Positions 1-8,734 of a stretch of 64,000 bases of DNA are shown here, piece by piece (the first letter of the stretch is position 1; the number at the start of each line of letters is the position of its first letter). Position numbers and translations under genes: made by a program. The stretch covers positions 54,577,949 to 54,641,948 of the forward strand of contig CM050449.1 in the NCBI GenBank assembly GCA_027563935.2, in the 5' to 3' direction. Below the pieces are notes generated by a model. That model did no database searches. It saw nothing but the letters and a program-made list of their open reading frames with translations, and was not told the origin of the DNA. The stretch is from Costus lasius. Taxonomy: Eukaryota > Streptophyta > Magnoliopsida > Zingiberales > Costaceae.

Positions 1-696
1 CCACTGGATGTTCTTATTGGACAAGCCTGTCAAGCTCGTAACTCCAATATGATGAGCATGATTAGAACAGATGAGCACTGTCACCTGGGTATGGCCATAC
101 ACTCTCTCAATCATCTCATCCAGGGGGCCCCTTTAGAACATCACACTCCTTAAACAAGGAGACGGCAATCCTATGTCTATCACTAGTGCTCTAACCTGAT
201 TCAAGCTCACCATCCAAGATAGTCTATAATCATTATGTTTCAAATGATATTGAACTACCTCAAAACAATGACAATCATCATTTAGAAAACACAAGTGATC
301 TCAAGTCAGAGGAAATGTGCCACTTGTCTTAATCAAGGAATATTCACATTGTGACAAACAATTGAACATCCTAGTAGGGTCTGTCCAGTACATCCCATGT
401 ACCCATGAGTCTACATCTTATTCCATGCTCGAAGCATCCTATAAGATTAGAACACATATTAGTCTTAACCATATCGAGGCTGTCTCATGTTTACCAAGAT
501 ATATCGACTAAGGACATAATAGCATGTCAGCCCAGCTGAACAGCTTTGAGACATTATTCAGAAGAACATATATTGCAGCAGACAATGTAGCTAACTGAAT
601 AACAACCATGCCTTTATAAACACATAGAGTTTATTACATGATACTTGTTACATTCCCATAGGCCTCAAACATTAGCCTTAAGGGCATACCCCAACA
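1..696 (-). repeat. Angela-like copia LTR, right-hand part (cut by window edge)
   Basis: This is the U3-side end of a copia LTR in minus orientation, ending in the family's terminal ccccaaca (LTR start TGTTGGGG on the minus strand). It is identical by eye to 7412-8107, the end of the 5' LTR of E1. It is not followed by a polypurine tract but by ggtat and a piece of another LTR, exactly as at 8107. It is therefore best read as the 5' LTR of an E1-like unit lying to the left of the window, not as the 3' LTR of E1. Confidence 0.85.
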
Positions 697-869
697 GGTA
701 TGGCCATACACTTTCTCAATCATCTCATTCAAGGGGGGCCCCTTTTGAACATCACACTCCAATCAAGGAGACGGCAATCCTATATCTATCACTAGTGTCC
801 TAACCTGACTCATGATCATTATCCAAGATAGTCTATAACCATTATGTTTCAAATGATATTGAACTACCT
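697..869 (-). repeat. Fragment of E2-type 3' LTR ending at a duplication junction
   Basis: The 173 bases match 8108-8280, which is part of the E2 3' LTR, and begin with ggtat, the target-site repeat seen to the right of E1. After 869 the sequence jumps directly into the RNase H coding region of copia element E1. About two bases (ct) are shared between the two partners at the joint. This looks like an illegitimate recombination breakpoint. Confidence 0.85.
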
Positions 870-3800
870 TCTGGTGCGACCGTGGTTCCTTTGCTTGTGC
901 GATTGCTCCAGTGTTATCACAGAAGATAACCAAAGGATCTGCACTCGAAGGAACAACACCAAGTTCTCTCACGAACTTACGAATCCACACTGCCTCCTTG
1001 GATGCTTCCGAGGCTGCAACATACTCGGCTTCTGTTGTGGAATCAGCAACAGTTGACTGTTTGAAACTTTTCCACACCACTGCACCTCCATTCAAGCTAA
1101 AAACATAGCCTGATTGCGATCGGAAATCATCCTGGTCAGACTGGAACGAAGCGTCAGTATATCCTTCAATACTGAGTTCTTCCTGACCACCATATATCAA
1201 GAACATATCTTTGGTCCTCCGCAGATATTTTAAAATGTTCTTGACAGCAATCCAGTGCGCCATACCTAGATTACTCTGGTAACGACTGGTTACGCTTAAC
1301 CCGTAAGCAACGTCTGGGCGAGTACACAACATCGCATACATTATAGAACCAATAGCCGAAGCATAAGGCGTATTGTTCATTTCATCTTTCTCAGTCTGTG
1401 TTTGTGGACACTGACTCTTAGAAAGATTCAGACCATGTCTGACTGGAAGATATCCTCGCTTAGAATTCTCTAAGTGAAATCTCTCCAGGACCTTATCGAT
1501 GTAAGTACTCTGGCACAGCCCGAGAAGCCTCTTAGATCTATCCCTGTAGATCTTCACACCTAACACATAGGCTGCTTCTCCTAGATCTTTCATCTGGAAA
1601 CATTTCCTCAGCCATGCCTTAACAGCATGCATTTCAGGAATGTCGTTTCCAATGATCAAGATATCATCGACGTAGAGGACTAGGAAAGTAATCACGCTCC
1701 CACTAAACCTCTTATATACACACGGGTCATCCTCGTTCTTGATGAAACCAAATTCAGTAACTGATTCATCAAAACGAATATTCCAGCTTCTTGATGCTTG
1801 TTTAAGTCCATAAATGGACTTCTTTAACTTGCATATTTTATGACGATCTGCTGGATTAGTGAAACCTTCTGGTTGTGTCATATACACATCCTCATCCAGA
1901 TTTCCATTAAGGAAAGCTGTTTTCACATCCATCTGCCAAATCTCATAATCATAATATGCAGCTATCGCGAAAAGAATCCGAATAGACTTAAACATGGCTA
2001 CAGGTGAGAAAGTTTCATCATAATCTATCCCGTAGATTTGTTTGAAACCTTTCGCAACTAGCCTGCCTTTATAGGTAACTACGTTACCATCCATGTCAAT
2101 CTTCTTCTTGAAGATCCATTTACAGCCTATAGGGATAACTCCCGGAGGCGGATCAACCAAATCCCAGACTTGGTTATCTGACATGGAGTCCATCTCGGCG
2201 CGCATAGCCTCAAGCCATCTCGCTGACTCTGGTCCACTGACCGCATCCGCATAAGTAAGGGGTTCATCATTATCAATGATGTAGACTCCGTCATAGCGCT
2301 CAGGCTGTCGATGAATCCTACCCGATCTTCGCGGTTCCCGTGATGTCTGAGCCTCAGGTTGTTCAATAACCTGTTCTACCGGCTCAGGCTCATCCAACTG
2401 TGCTTGATCACTTTGTCCTTCTTCTGGATTCTCATCCAGCTTTATTTCTCTCCCACTGGCCTCTTGCAGAAGAAACTCCTTCTCAAGAAATATGGCCGTC
2501 CGAGCAACAAAAACCTTGTTCTCATTGGGATCGAAGAAATAATAACCCTTAGTTTCCTTAGGGTAACCGACAAAGATACATTTGTCAGATCTGCTCTCTA
2601 GTTTCCCAGAGGCGAGCTTTTTAACATAAGCCTCGCAACCCCAGATCCTGATAAATGTCAAGCTCGGCTGTTTCCCATACCATAACTCATATGGCGTCTT
2701 TGAAACTGCCTTGGATGGCACTCGGTTTAGTACCTTTGCAGCTGTTTCCAGCGCAAAACCCCAAAAGGAGTATGGAAGAGTAGCCTGACTCATCATAGAA
2801 CGAACCATATCAAGTAACGTTCTATTTCTCCTCTCGGACACACCATTCCATTGCGGTGTTCCTGGTGGAGTGAGCTGTGAGATAATCCCACACTCCTTTA
2901 GATAGTCAGTAAATGCATGACTTAGGTATTCACCACCTCGATCTGAGCGAAGTGCCTTGATATTACGGCCTAGCTGATTTTGTACTTCATTCTTGAACTC
3001 TTTGAACTTGTCAAAAGATTCACTCTTATGTCTCATCAGATAGACATACCCATATCTACTGAAATCATCAGTAAATGTAATGAAGTACTGATAGCCACCT
3101 CTGGCATGTTTACTAAATGGCCCACACACATCACTGTGTATGAGGTCAAGTAAACCTGAAGCCCTTTGACCTTTATTAGGAAAAGGTGACTTCGTCATTT
3201 TACCCATCAAACAAGCTTTGCATGTATCAATCTCCTTATAGGAGAATGATCCCAGCAGTCCATGATCATGCAACCGCTTAATGCGTTTCTCGTTAATATG
3301 GCCTAAACGACTATGCCATAGCAAGGTGCTGTCATCAGCATACTTGGCTTTCTTAATATCAACATTTTGTATAGAACTTTCCATGTCCAACATGAATAAC
3401 CCATTATTAATTGAACCAGTTGCATAAACAATATTATCATATGACAAAACACACTTTGAAATATTGCATTCAAAGGAAAACCCCTTCCTTACAAGAGCAG
3501 GAATGGAGATAATATTTTTAGTTATACTGGGAACAAAATAACAACTGTTTAGTTCCAATACAATTCCAGATGGTAAAGTAATGAAGTAGTCTCCTACAGC
3601 AACAGCAGCAACCCGTGCCCCGTTTCCAACGCGTAGGTCCACCTCATGCTGTCCCACCTGCCTTCTTCTCTTGAGTTCCTGCACATTTGAACAAATGTGA
3701 ACTCCACATGCAGTGTCCAACACCCATGATACAGAAGAAGAATACATGACCTCAGTCACGAATATACCTGAGCCAGAAGCAAAGCTTCCCCTCTTATCTC

Positions 3801-4572
3801 CTTGGAGCGCTTTACAGTCCTTTTTCCAGTGACCCAGCTGGCCACAGTGGAAACACCTGTATTCCTTAGACCGCTTCACCTTCTGCTTCAGAGCCTTGCT
3901 GTAATTCTTGACCGGGGCCTTGCCCTTCTTCCCCTTCTTCTTGTTCCTGGAAGGAACCATCAAGACAGAGGTTGAAGGCTTACCCTTCAGAGTTTCCTCA
4001 GTGGTCAAGAGCATATTCAGCAGCTCTGCCGGAGTACAATCGATTTTGTTCATATTAAAATTAATAATGAACGCGTCGAATGATGGCGGGAGAGACTGCA
4101 GAATAATGTCCACAGCAAGCTCCTGGTTGATGGTATGCCCCAGTTTCTCTAGAGCCTCCTTGTGCCCAATCATCTTGAGCACGTGAGCTCCCACTGGGCT
4201 CCCTTCAGCCAGTTTGCTCTGAAAGAAGAGCTTCGTCAAATTATAGCGTTCAGTCCTCGCCTGTGTAGCATACAACATCTTGAGGTTTGTAATCATGTCT
4301 CTAGCCGACATGTCCTCATGCTGACGCTGCAGCGGTGGCGTCATAGACGCTAACATCAGGCAAGCGACATCAATGCTATCATTGACGTGCTTTTCATAGG
4401 CTTCCCGAACCGCCCTTGCGGCGTTCGGAGCGGGCTGCGGCGGTATCGCCGTCTCGAGGACATACAGTTTCCTCTCTGCCTTAAGAACGATCTTAAGGTG
4501 TCCAAACCAGTCAGAGAAGTTCGGCCCAGCAAACTTCTCTCTTTCCAGTAGGGATCGCACATTGAAGTTCAT
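763..4572 (-). CDS. Copia Gag-Pol polyprotein (E1), open but C-terminally chimeric
   Basis: The frame is open for 1269 residues from ATG at 4572, the start shared by E2 and E4. Domains in order: Gag with a CCHC knuckle (CFHCGQLGHWKKDC, about residue 239); aspartic protease with D-T-A-C-G near 283, where family members usually have D-S/T-G; GAG-pre-integrase with CKAC near 450; integrase D-D-E near 479, 544 and 580 (HSDVCGPF, RSDRGGEY, GVSERRNR); RT with MDVKTAFLNG near 879 and YVDD near 966; RNase H with YTDAS near 1137 and FCDNTGAIAQ near 1214. The native sequence stops at about base 870. The last 36 residues read antisense LTR sequence and replace the roughly 60-residue RNase H tail seen in E3 and E4. 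The enzyme cores look complete, but RNase H is truncated. Confidence 0.85.
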   Translation of the reverse strand: MNFNVRSLLEREKFAGPNFSDWFGHLKIVLKAERKLYVLETAIPPQPAPNAARAVREAYEKHVNDSIDVACLMLASMTPPLQRQHEDMSARDMITNLKMLYATQARTERYNLTKLFFQSKLAEGSPVGAHVLKMIGHKEALEKLGHTINQELAVDIILQSLPPSFDAFIINFNMNKIDCTPAELLNMLLTTEETLKGKPSTSVLMVPSRNKKKGKKGKAPVKNYSKALKQKVKRSKEYRCFHCGQLGHWKKDCKALQGDKRGSFASGSGIFVTEVMYSSSVSWVLDTACGVHICSNVQELKRRRQVGQHEVDLRVGNGARVAAVAVGDYFITLPSGIVLELNSCYFVPSITKNIISIPALVRKGFSFECNISKCVLSYDNIVYATGSINNGLFMLDMESSIQNVDIKKAKYADDSTLLWHSRLGHINEKRIKRLHDHGLLGSFSYKEIDTCKACLMGKMTKSPFPNKGQRASGLLDLIHSDVCGPFSKHARGGYQYFITFTDDFSRYGYVYLMRHKSESFDKFKEFKNEVQNQLGRNIKALRSDRGGEYLSHAFTDYLKECGIISQLTPPGTPQWNGVSERRNRTLLDMVRSMMSQATLPYSFWGFALETAAKVLNRVPSKAVSKTPYELWYGKQPSLTFIRIWGCEAYVKKLASGKLESRSDKCIFVGYPKETKGYYFFDPNENKVFVARTAIFLEKEFLLQEASGREIKLDENPEEGQSDQAQLDEPEPVEQVIEQPEAQTSREPRRSGRIHRQPERYDGVYIIDNDEPLTYADAVSGPESARWLEAMRAEMDSMSDNQVWDLVDPPPGVIPIGCKWIFKKKIDMDGNVVTYKGRLVAKGFKQIYGIDYDETFSPVAMFKSIRILFAIAAYYDYEIWQMDVKTAFLNGNLDEDVYMTQPEGFTNPADRHKICKLKKSIYGLKQASRSWNIRFDESVTEFGFIKNEDDPCVYKRFSGSVITFLVLYVDDILIIGNDIPEMHAVKAWLRKCFQMKDLGEAAYVLGVKIYRDRSKRLLGLCQSTYIDKVLERFHLENSKRGYLPVRHGLNLSKSQCPQTQTEKDEMNNTPYASAIGSIMYAMLCTRPDVAYGLSVTSRYQSNLGMAHWIAVKNILKYLRRTKDMFLIYGGQEELSIEGYTDASFQSDQDDFRSQSGYVFSLNGGAVVWKSFKQSTVADSTTEAEYVAASEASKEAVWIRKFVRELGVVPSSADPLVIFCDNTGAIAQAKEPRSHQKVVQYHLKHNGYRLSWIMIMSQVRTLVIDIGLPSP

Positions 4573-4883
4573 GGTGTTCGTTGCTGCAGGTATCTACAAC
4601 AATGCAAGAACAGCAAGGTCAGTATCAATGTATAAGAATCAATCAGGACTTAAGAAAGATTCTTTTTCTCACTATTTTATCAGGCATGAAAAATCCAGCA
4701 AAACAGCCCGAAAGAGTAGAACTCTTTTAGTGAGATGGGATCCAGATTTCATACTTGGTCTCCGCGTCCCGCTCAGGCGAGATAAGATGCACAGAGAGTA
4801 CAAGCACTAGTTTCTGGTAGGCAGTCCCTGCCGATCGCCAACCCGTGCGATTCCCCTTCATCTGGGCAGTCCAGCAGACTGTG

Positions 4884-4896
4884 CCAACTGAGTTGG
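4884..4896 (-). promoter_or_regulatory. Leader palindrome 1 (CCAACTGAGTTGG)
   Basis: This is a perfect 6+1+6 inverted repeat followed by tacaacac. The same site is at 12929-12941 (E2), 23474-23486 (E3) and 51754-51766 (E4). Function is unknown. A self-complementary loop could act in RNA dimerisation, which is inference only. Confidence 0.5.
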
Positions 4897-5092
4897 TACA
4901 ACACAATCTCTGACCCCACAGATGGCTGCCTCCATGTGCTACCATATGCGCCACATATGTAGCCTACACGGTCAAGCTGACCCGACCTACTCCCTGGACC
5001 ACCATGTGCTATGCTGAGCAACGAGAAGGGATAAATCCCTGCTCTGTAACACACAGGTGTAATCCCGCACCGTCTGAAGATAGATGGACGTG

Positions 5093-5105
5093 CCCACTGA
5101 GTGGG
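5093..5105 (-). promoter_or_regulatory. Leader palindrome 2 (CCCACTGAGTGGG)
   Basis: This is a variant of palindrome 1, also followed by tacaacac, in which one A:T pair is replaced by C:G so that the stem stays perfect. It is also at 13138-13150 (E2), 23682-23694 (E3) and 51963-51975 (E4). Confidence 0.5.
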
Positions 5106-5197
5106 TACAACACGGCTCCAACGATAATCAGAACAGTGAGGTTTCGCGTCAGAAGGCTTACGAGCTTGATATTTAATCGTTGGATTTTAACGGTCTT

Positions 5198-5245
5198 TTA
5201 TCTTCTTGCCTATCATGCAATTCCTATGGTGATAGCAGAAGATAA
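5198..5245 (-). promoter_or_regulatory. Leader hairpin, 15-bp interrupted stem
   Basis: TTATCTTCT and CTATCA pair with TGATAG and AGAAGATAA around a 14-nt loop, with a small internal bulge. Equivalent hairpins lie at 13243-13290, 23788-23835 (one arm slightly altered) and 52068-52115. Loop and bulge bases vary while the arms are kept. A packaging or translation signal is possible. Confidence 0.5.
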
Positions 5246-6407
5246 ATTTACTCATGCAATTCTAATATAAAGCAATAAAAGAAAGCATGTGTCTTTTGTG
5301 GTAAAAGCCCATAGCCCTAGTGAGACCTTAACCTAACTTAAGTCTACACTTGCTCTTTATGGGTCTTTAGCTGCTCATCTGGCCCAAACCTGGGCCCAAG
5401 CGCCAACTGCAGCTCTGGTGCGCCCACCAGGAATTTGCGCCTGGTCCTAGGGTCGAACCCTAGACCTCCCACCTGGTCCAGCCACTGCTGCATGCGCTTC
5501 TGCCAAGTGTGCATTGTGCTCTTGTCTAATTAAATTACAAATTTAACTATCTAGACAAGAGTGACACGCAGGTCACTTTCACATTATAAATTAATTAAAA
5601 TTGTGATACGCAGATCACATAAAGAAAATTAATTTACAACATATAATCCAGGCACGCAGGCCCCAGCACAGCACACATTAAAAACGGGCAGCCCACATAA
5701 GACTAAATAAACAAGCAGATGCAACAACCATCATGTGATCCAGTCAGGAAAAATAAATTTTAAAAAACCCCTTGGGATCGATTTTTTTTTTATTAATTTT
5801 TCCTTATTTGCCCCACAACCTTACAATGGTCCATTACTAGGGATCCACTCATCCAACCTAGTCAGATCCACTGCCCTAGCATGCACCAAGTCCTAACTGA
5901 CTTGAGTCGACCAAAAGGTCAACCATGCATGCACCAAGGCTGAACGACCACACTGAGGTCTGGCAAGCGGGCGTGACCCCGGGCCTAACTCAGGTGCGTT
6001 CATCAGTTGTCTCAATCAGACATCGCTACACACCTGTCTGCAGTCGACCTATAGCCACCACAGGCATGCGCCAAGGTGCTAACTGGTCGACCCATTCAGG
6101 CTGTCAGATAGTCTGATCAGACATGTTTGGATCTAACCTAGGGGGTGACTTCAACCCTAATAACCCATCTAAGGGTTTAATGTAGGAGCATTAGATCTAA
6201 GGTGAAACGCGCATGTGATCAAGGTTTTAGAAAAACTTACAAAAACATGCGCCAACAACAACATGCGCAATGGAGAAAATAACATCTATACAAATCATGA
6301 ATTTTCGCCAACTTAGATAATCGCATGTAACCTATAGATCTATTATAATGCGCATACATGGATCATATGACATATCATGGCAATCATAAACAAGCATGAA
6401 ACATCAG

Positions 6408-6419
6408 GCTCTGATACCA
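6408..6419 (-). other. Primer binding site of E1 (initiator tRNA-Met)
   Basis: TGGTATCAGAGC on the minus strand matches the 3' end of plant initiator tRNA-Met and lies three bases from the LTR end. This fixes the element as minus-oriented with its 5' LTR to the right. Confidence 0.9.
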
Positions 6420-6422
6420 ATT

Positions 6423-8107
6423 TGAAAGTACCCCTTAAACTAAGGGGGGTCCCCTTCTAGGGGGAGCGAAAACCCTAGGCAGTGGCGCATAAAATTTTTG
6501 GGCAGCGGATTAGGGTTTCAAGAATCGGTTCATGTGATATGATCAACCAAATGGAAACGATTGCATGTAAGAGATAAAACTCATACCATAGCCATTTCGA
6601 ATGGCGCCTAGGAAGCAAAGATCAAAGCAGATCTTCTCCAGAGGTGACGCACACAGTTGATGTCGCCTACTCCTCTTTGCGATCCTTGTGCTAGCAAGAT
6701 CCAAAGAAGTCTTTGATCGAAAATGAGAAAGGGATGAAGAGATCTTTTCTTTGCCGATTTCTCCTCCAAATCCAAGGCGTCGTCACCCACGGAAAAAACA
6801 AGAGGAATGCGTTCAAGTGGCGAGAATAGAGAGAGCACTCTCTTTCGAACGTGAGTGTCTCCAAGTGGAGATCATGGTTGCTAAAAATAGCACCACTAAC
6901 CGCCCAACATGTTCACGCCAAGTGAACTTGTCGCCAATGCTTGAACCATTTTGGTTTAATTTAATTTTGGTTCAATTACCAAATAAACCAAACGACATGG
7001 CCTAGATCATATTAAAACCCTAAGGTTCCAGATCTAGCCGTTGATCTCTATGATGCTCCTGATCTGACCGATCTAGCATCTCTTCTCTCGATCGAAGCTT
7101 ACCGATCTCAAGCCCTAATCAATCAAACATGATCAGACCAGATCTCACTCACAATCAGAGATTAAATCCCTTTAAACTGAACCCGAAACAATTCAGTCCA
7201 CACGATCTGACTTAAGTAAGCCATATCATCAATTGTGCGACCCTGAGGGTTTCCTTAAAACATCGGTAACGATAATTTACATTATCACAACCAGTGAGGG
7301 GTATCTAGCAACACATCACTGTCTCCCGATATCAAGGAAAGAGTCTTCCAAGACTTCACCCAAAAACAGCACAAGTGTGAATCAATTCACAAAGCATACA
7401 TATTTCCTTTGCCACTGGATGTTCTTATTGGACAAGCCTGTCAAGCTCGTAACTCCAATATGATGAGCATGATTAGAACAGATGAGCACTGTCACCTGGG
7501 TATGGCCATACACTCTCTCAATCATCTCATCCAGGGGGCCCCTTTAGAACATCACACTCCTTAAACAAGGAGACGGCAATCCTATGTCTATCACTAGTGC
7601 TCTAACCTGATTCAAGCTCACCATCCAAGATAGTCTATAATCATTATGTTTCAAATGATATTGAACTACCTCAAAACAATGACAATCATCATTTAGAAAA
7701 CACAAGTGATCTCAAGTCAGAGGAAATGTGCCACTTGTCTTAATCAAGGAATATTCACATTGTGACAAACAATTGAACATCCTAGTAGGGTCTGTCCAGT
7801 ACATCCCATGTACCCATGAGTCTACATCTTATTCCATGCTCGAAGCATCCTATAAGATTAGAACACATATTAGTCTTAACCATATCGAGGCTGTCTCATG
7901 TTTACCAAGATATATCGACTAAGGACATAATAGCATGTCAGCCCAGCTGAACAGCTTTGAGACATTATTCAGAAGAACATATATTGCAGCAGACAATGTA
8001 GCTAACTGAATAACAACCATGCCTTTATAAACACATAGAGTTTATTACATGATACTTGTTACATTCCCATAGGCCTCAAACATTAGCCTTAAGGGCATAC
8101 CCCAACA
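6423..8107 (-). repeat. 5' LTR of E1 (1685 bp)
   Basis: The boundaries are tgaaag at the left and ccccaaca at the right (TG...CA on the minus strand). The promoter box that reads gatataaagg in sister LTRs is gatatcaagg here (about 7328-7337), so the TATA core is damaged. The stem-loop downstream of it (7271-7286) has a paired change relative to sisters. Short plus-strand frames inside are antisense. Confidence 0.9.
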
Positions 8108-8714
8108 GGTATGGCCATACACTTTCTCAATCATCTCATTCAAGGGGGGCCCCTTTTGAACATCACACTCCAATCAAGGAGACGGCAATCCTATATCTAT
8201 CACTAGTGTCCTAACCTGACTCATGATCATTATCCAAGATAGTCTATAACCATTATGTTTCAAATGATATTGAACTACCTCAAAACAATGACAATCATCA
8301 TTTAGAAACACAAGTGATCTCAAGTCAGAGGACATGTGCCACTTGTTGCAAACAAGGATTATTCACATTGTGACAAGCAATTGAATATCCTAGTAGGGTC
8401 TGTCCAGTACATCCAATGTACCCATGAGTCTACATCTTATTCCATGCTCGAAGCATCCTATAAGATTAGAACACATATTAGTCTCAATCATATCAAGGCT
8501 GTCTCATGTTCACCAAGATATCTCGACTAAGGACTTAACTGCATGTCAGCCTAGCTGAACAGCATTGAGACATTATTCAGAAGTACAATTATTGTAGCAG
8601 ACAATGTAACAACCTGAATAACAACCATTGCCTTTATAAACATAAGAGTTTATATACATGATACTGATAGAATCCCAAGGCCTCAAACATTAGCCTTAAG
8701 GGCATACCCCAACA
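8108..8714 (-). repeat. 3' LTR remnant of E2
   Basis: This matches 15523-16130 of the E2 5' LTR and is followed by the polypurine tract (minus-strand GGGAGAT), which identifies it as the 3' LTR. The left part was displaced by the E1 insertion. Confidence 0.85.
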
Positions 8715-8727
8715 ATCTCCCACTTGC
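8715..8727 (-). other. Polypurine tract of E2
   Basis: GCAAGTGGGAGAT on the minus strand abuts the 3' LTR. The same tract borders the 3' LTRs of E3 (19259-19271) and E4 (45877-45889). It is the expected primer for plus-strand DNA synthesis. Confidence 0.8.
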
Positions 8728-8734
8728 ACTTAAT

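Larger units (their letters stand above)
4573..6407 (-). other. Leader (5' UTR) of E1
   Basis: A non-coding leader of about 1.8 kb lies between the primer site and gag. Its gag-proximal half is closely similar in E1-E4, while the LTR-proximal half varies more. It holds two 13-bp palindromes (4884-4896, 5093-5105), a 48-nt hairpin (5198-5245) and a tRNA T-arm-like palindrome (5447-5463). Small frames here are short and not kept between copies. Confidence 0.7.
870..8107 (-). mobile_element. Copia element E1 (Angela/BARE-like), 3' LTR missing
   Basis: Layout on the minus strand: 5' LTR 6423-8107, primer site 6408-6419, leader 4573-6407, polyprotein from 4572. The end of RNase H, the polypurine tract and the 3' LTR are absent because the sequence starts abruptly at 870. 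The right flank ggtat (8108-8112) is the target-site repeat of insertion into the E2 3' LTR. The Angela-like assignment rests on integrase and RT-region motifs (IWGCEAYVKKL, KVFVARTAIFLEKEFLL) and on LTR length near 1.7 kb. Confidence 0.85.

Noticed and set aside
317..511. A 64-codon frame repeated in most copia LTRs (also 7728, 8336, 15752, 35066, 43946, 45501, 51014, 54606)
   Set aside because: It is antisense to the element and needs a GTG start. It is frameshifted in both E3 LTRs and has no recognisable domain. Recent shared ancestry of the LTRs explains its recurrence.
844..1108. Short plus-strand frames over the copia polyproteins
   Set aside because: They are shadows of the RNase H, RT and Gag reading frames on the minus strand.
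6408..6419. Possible tRNA genes at the TGGTATCAGAG sites
   Set aside because: Only the 3'-end complement is present, directly next to LTR edges, so these are primer binding sites.
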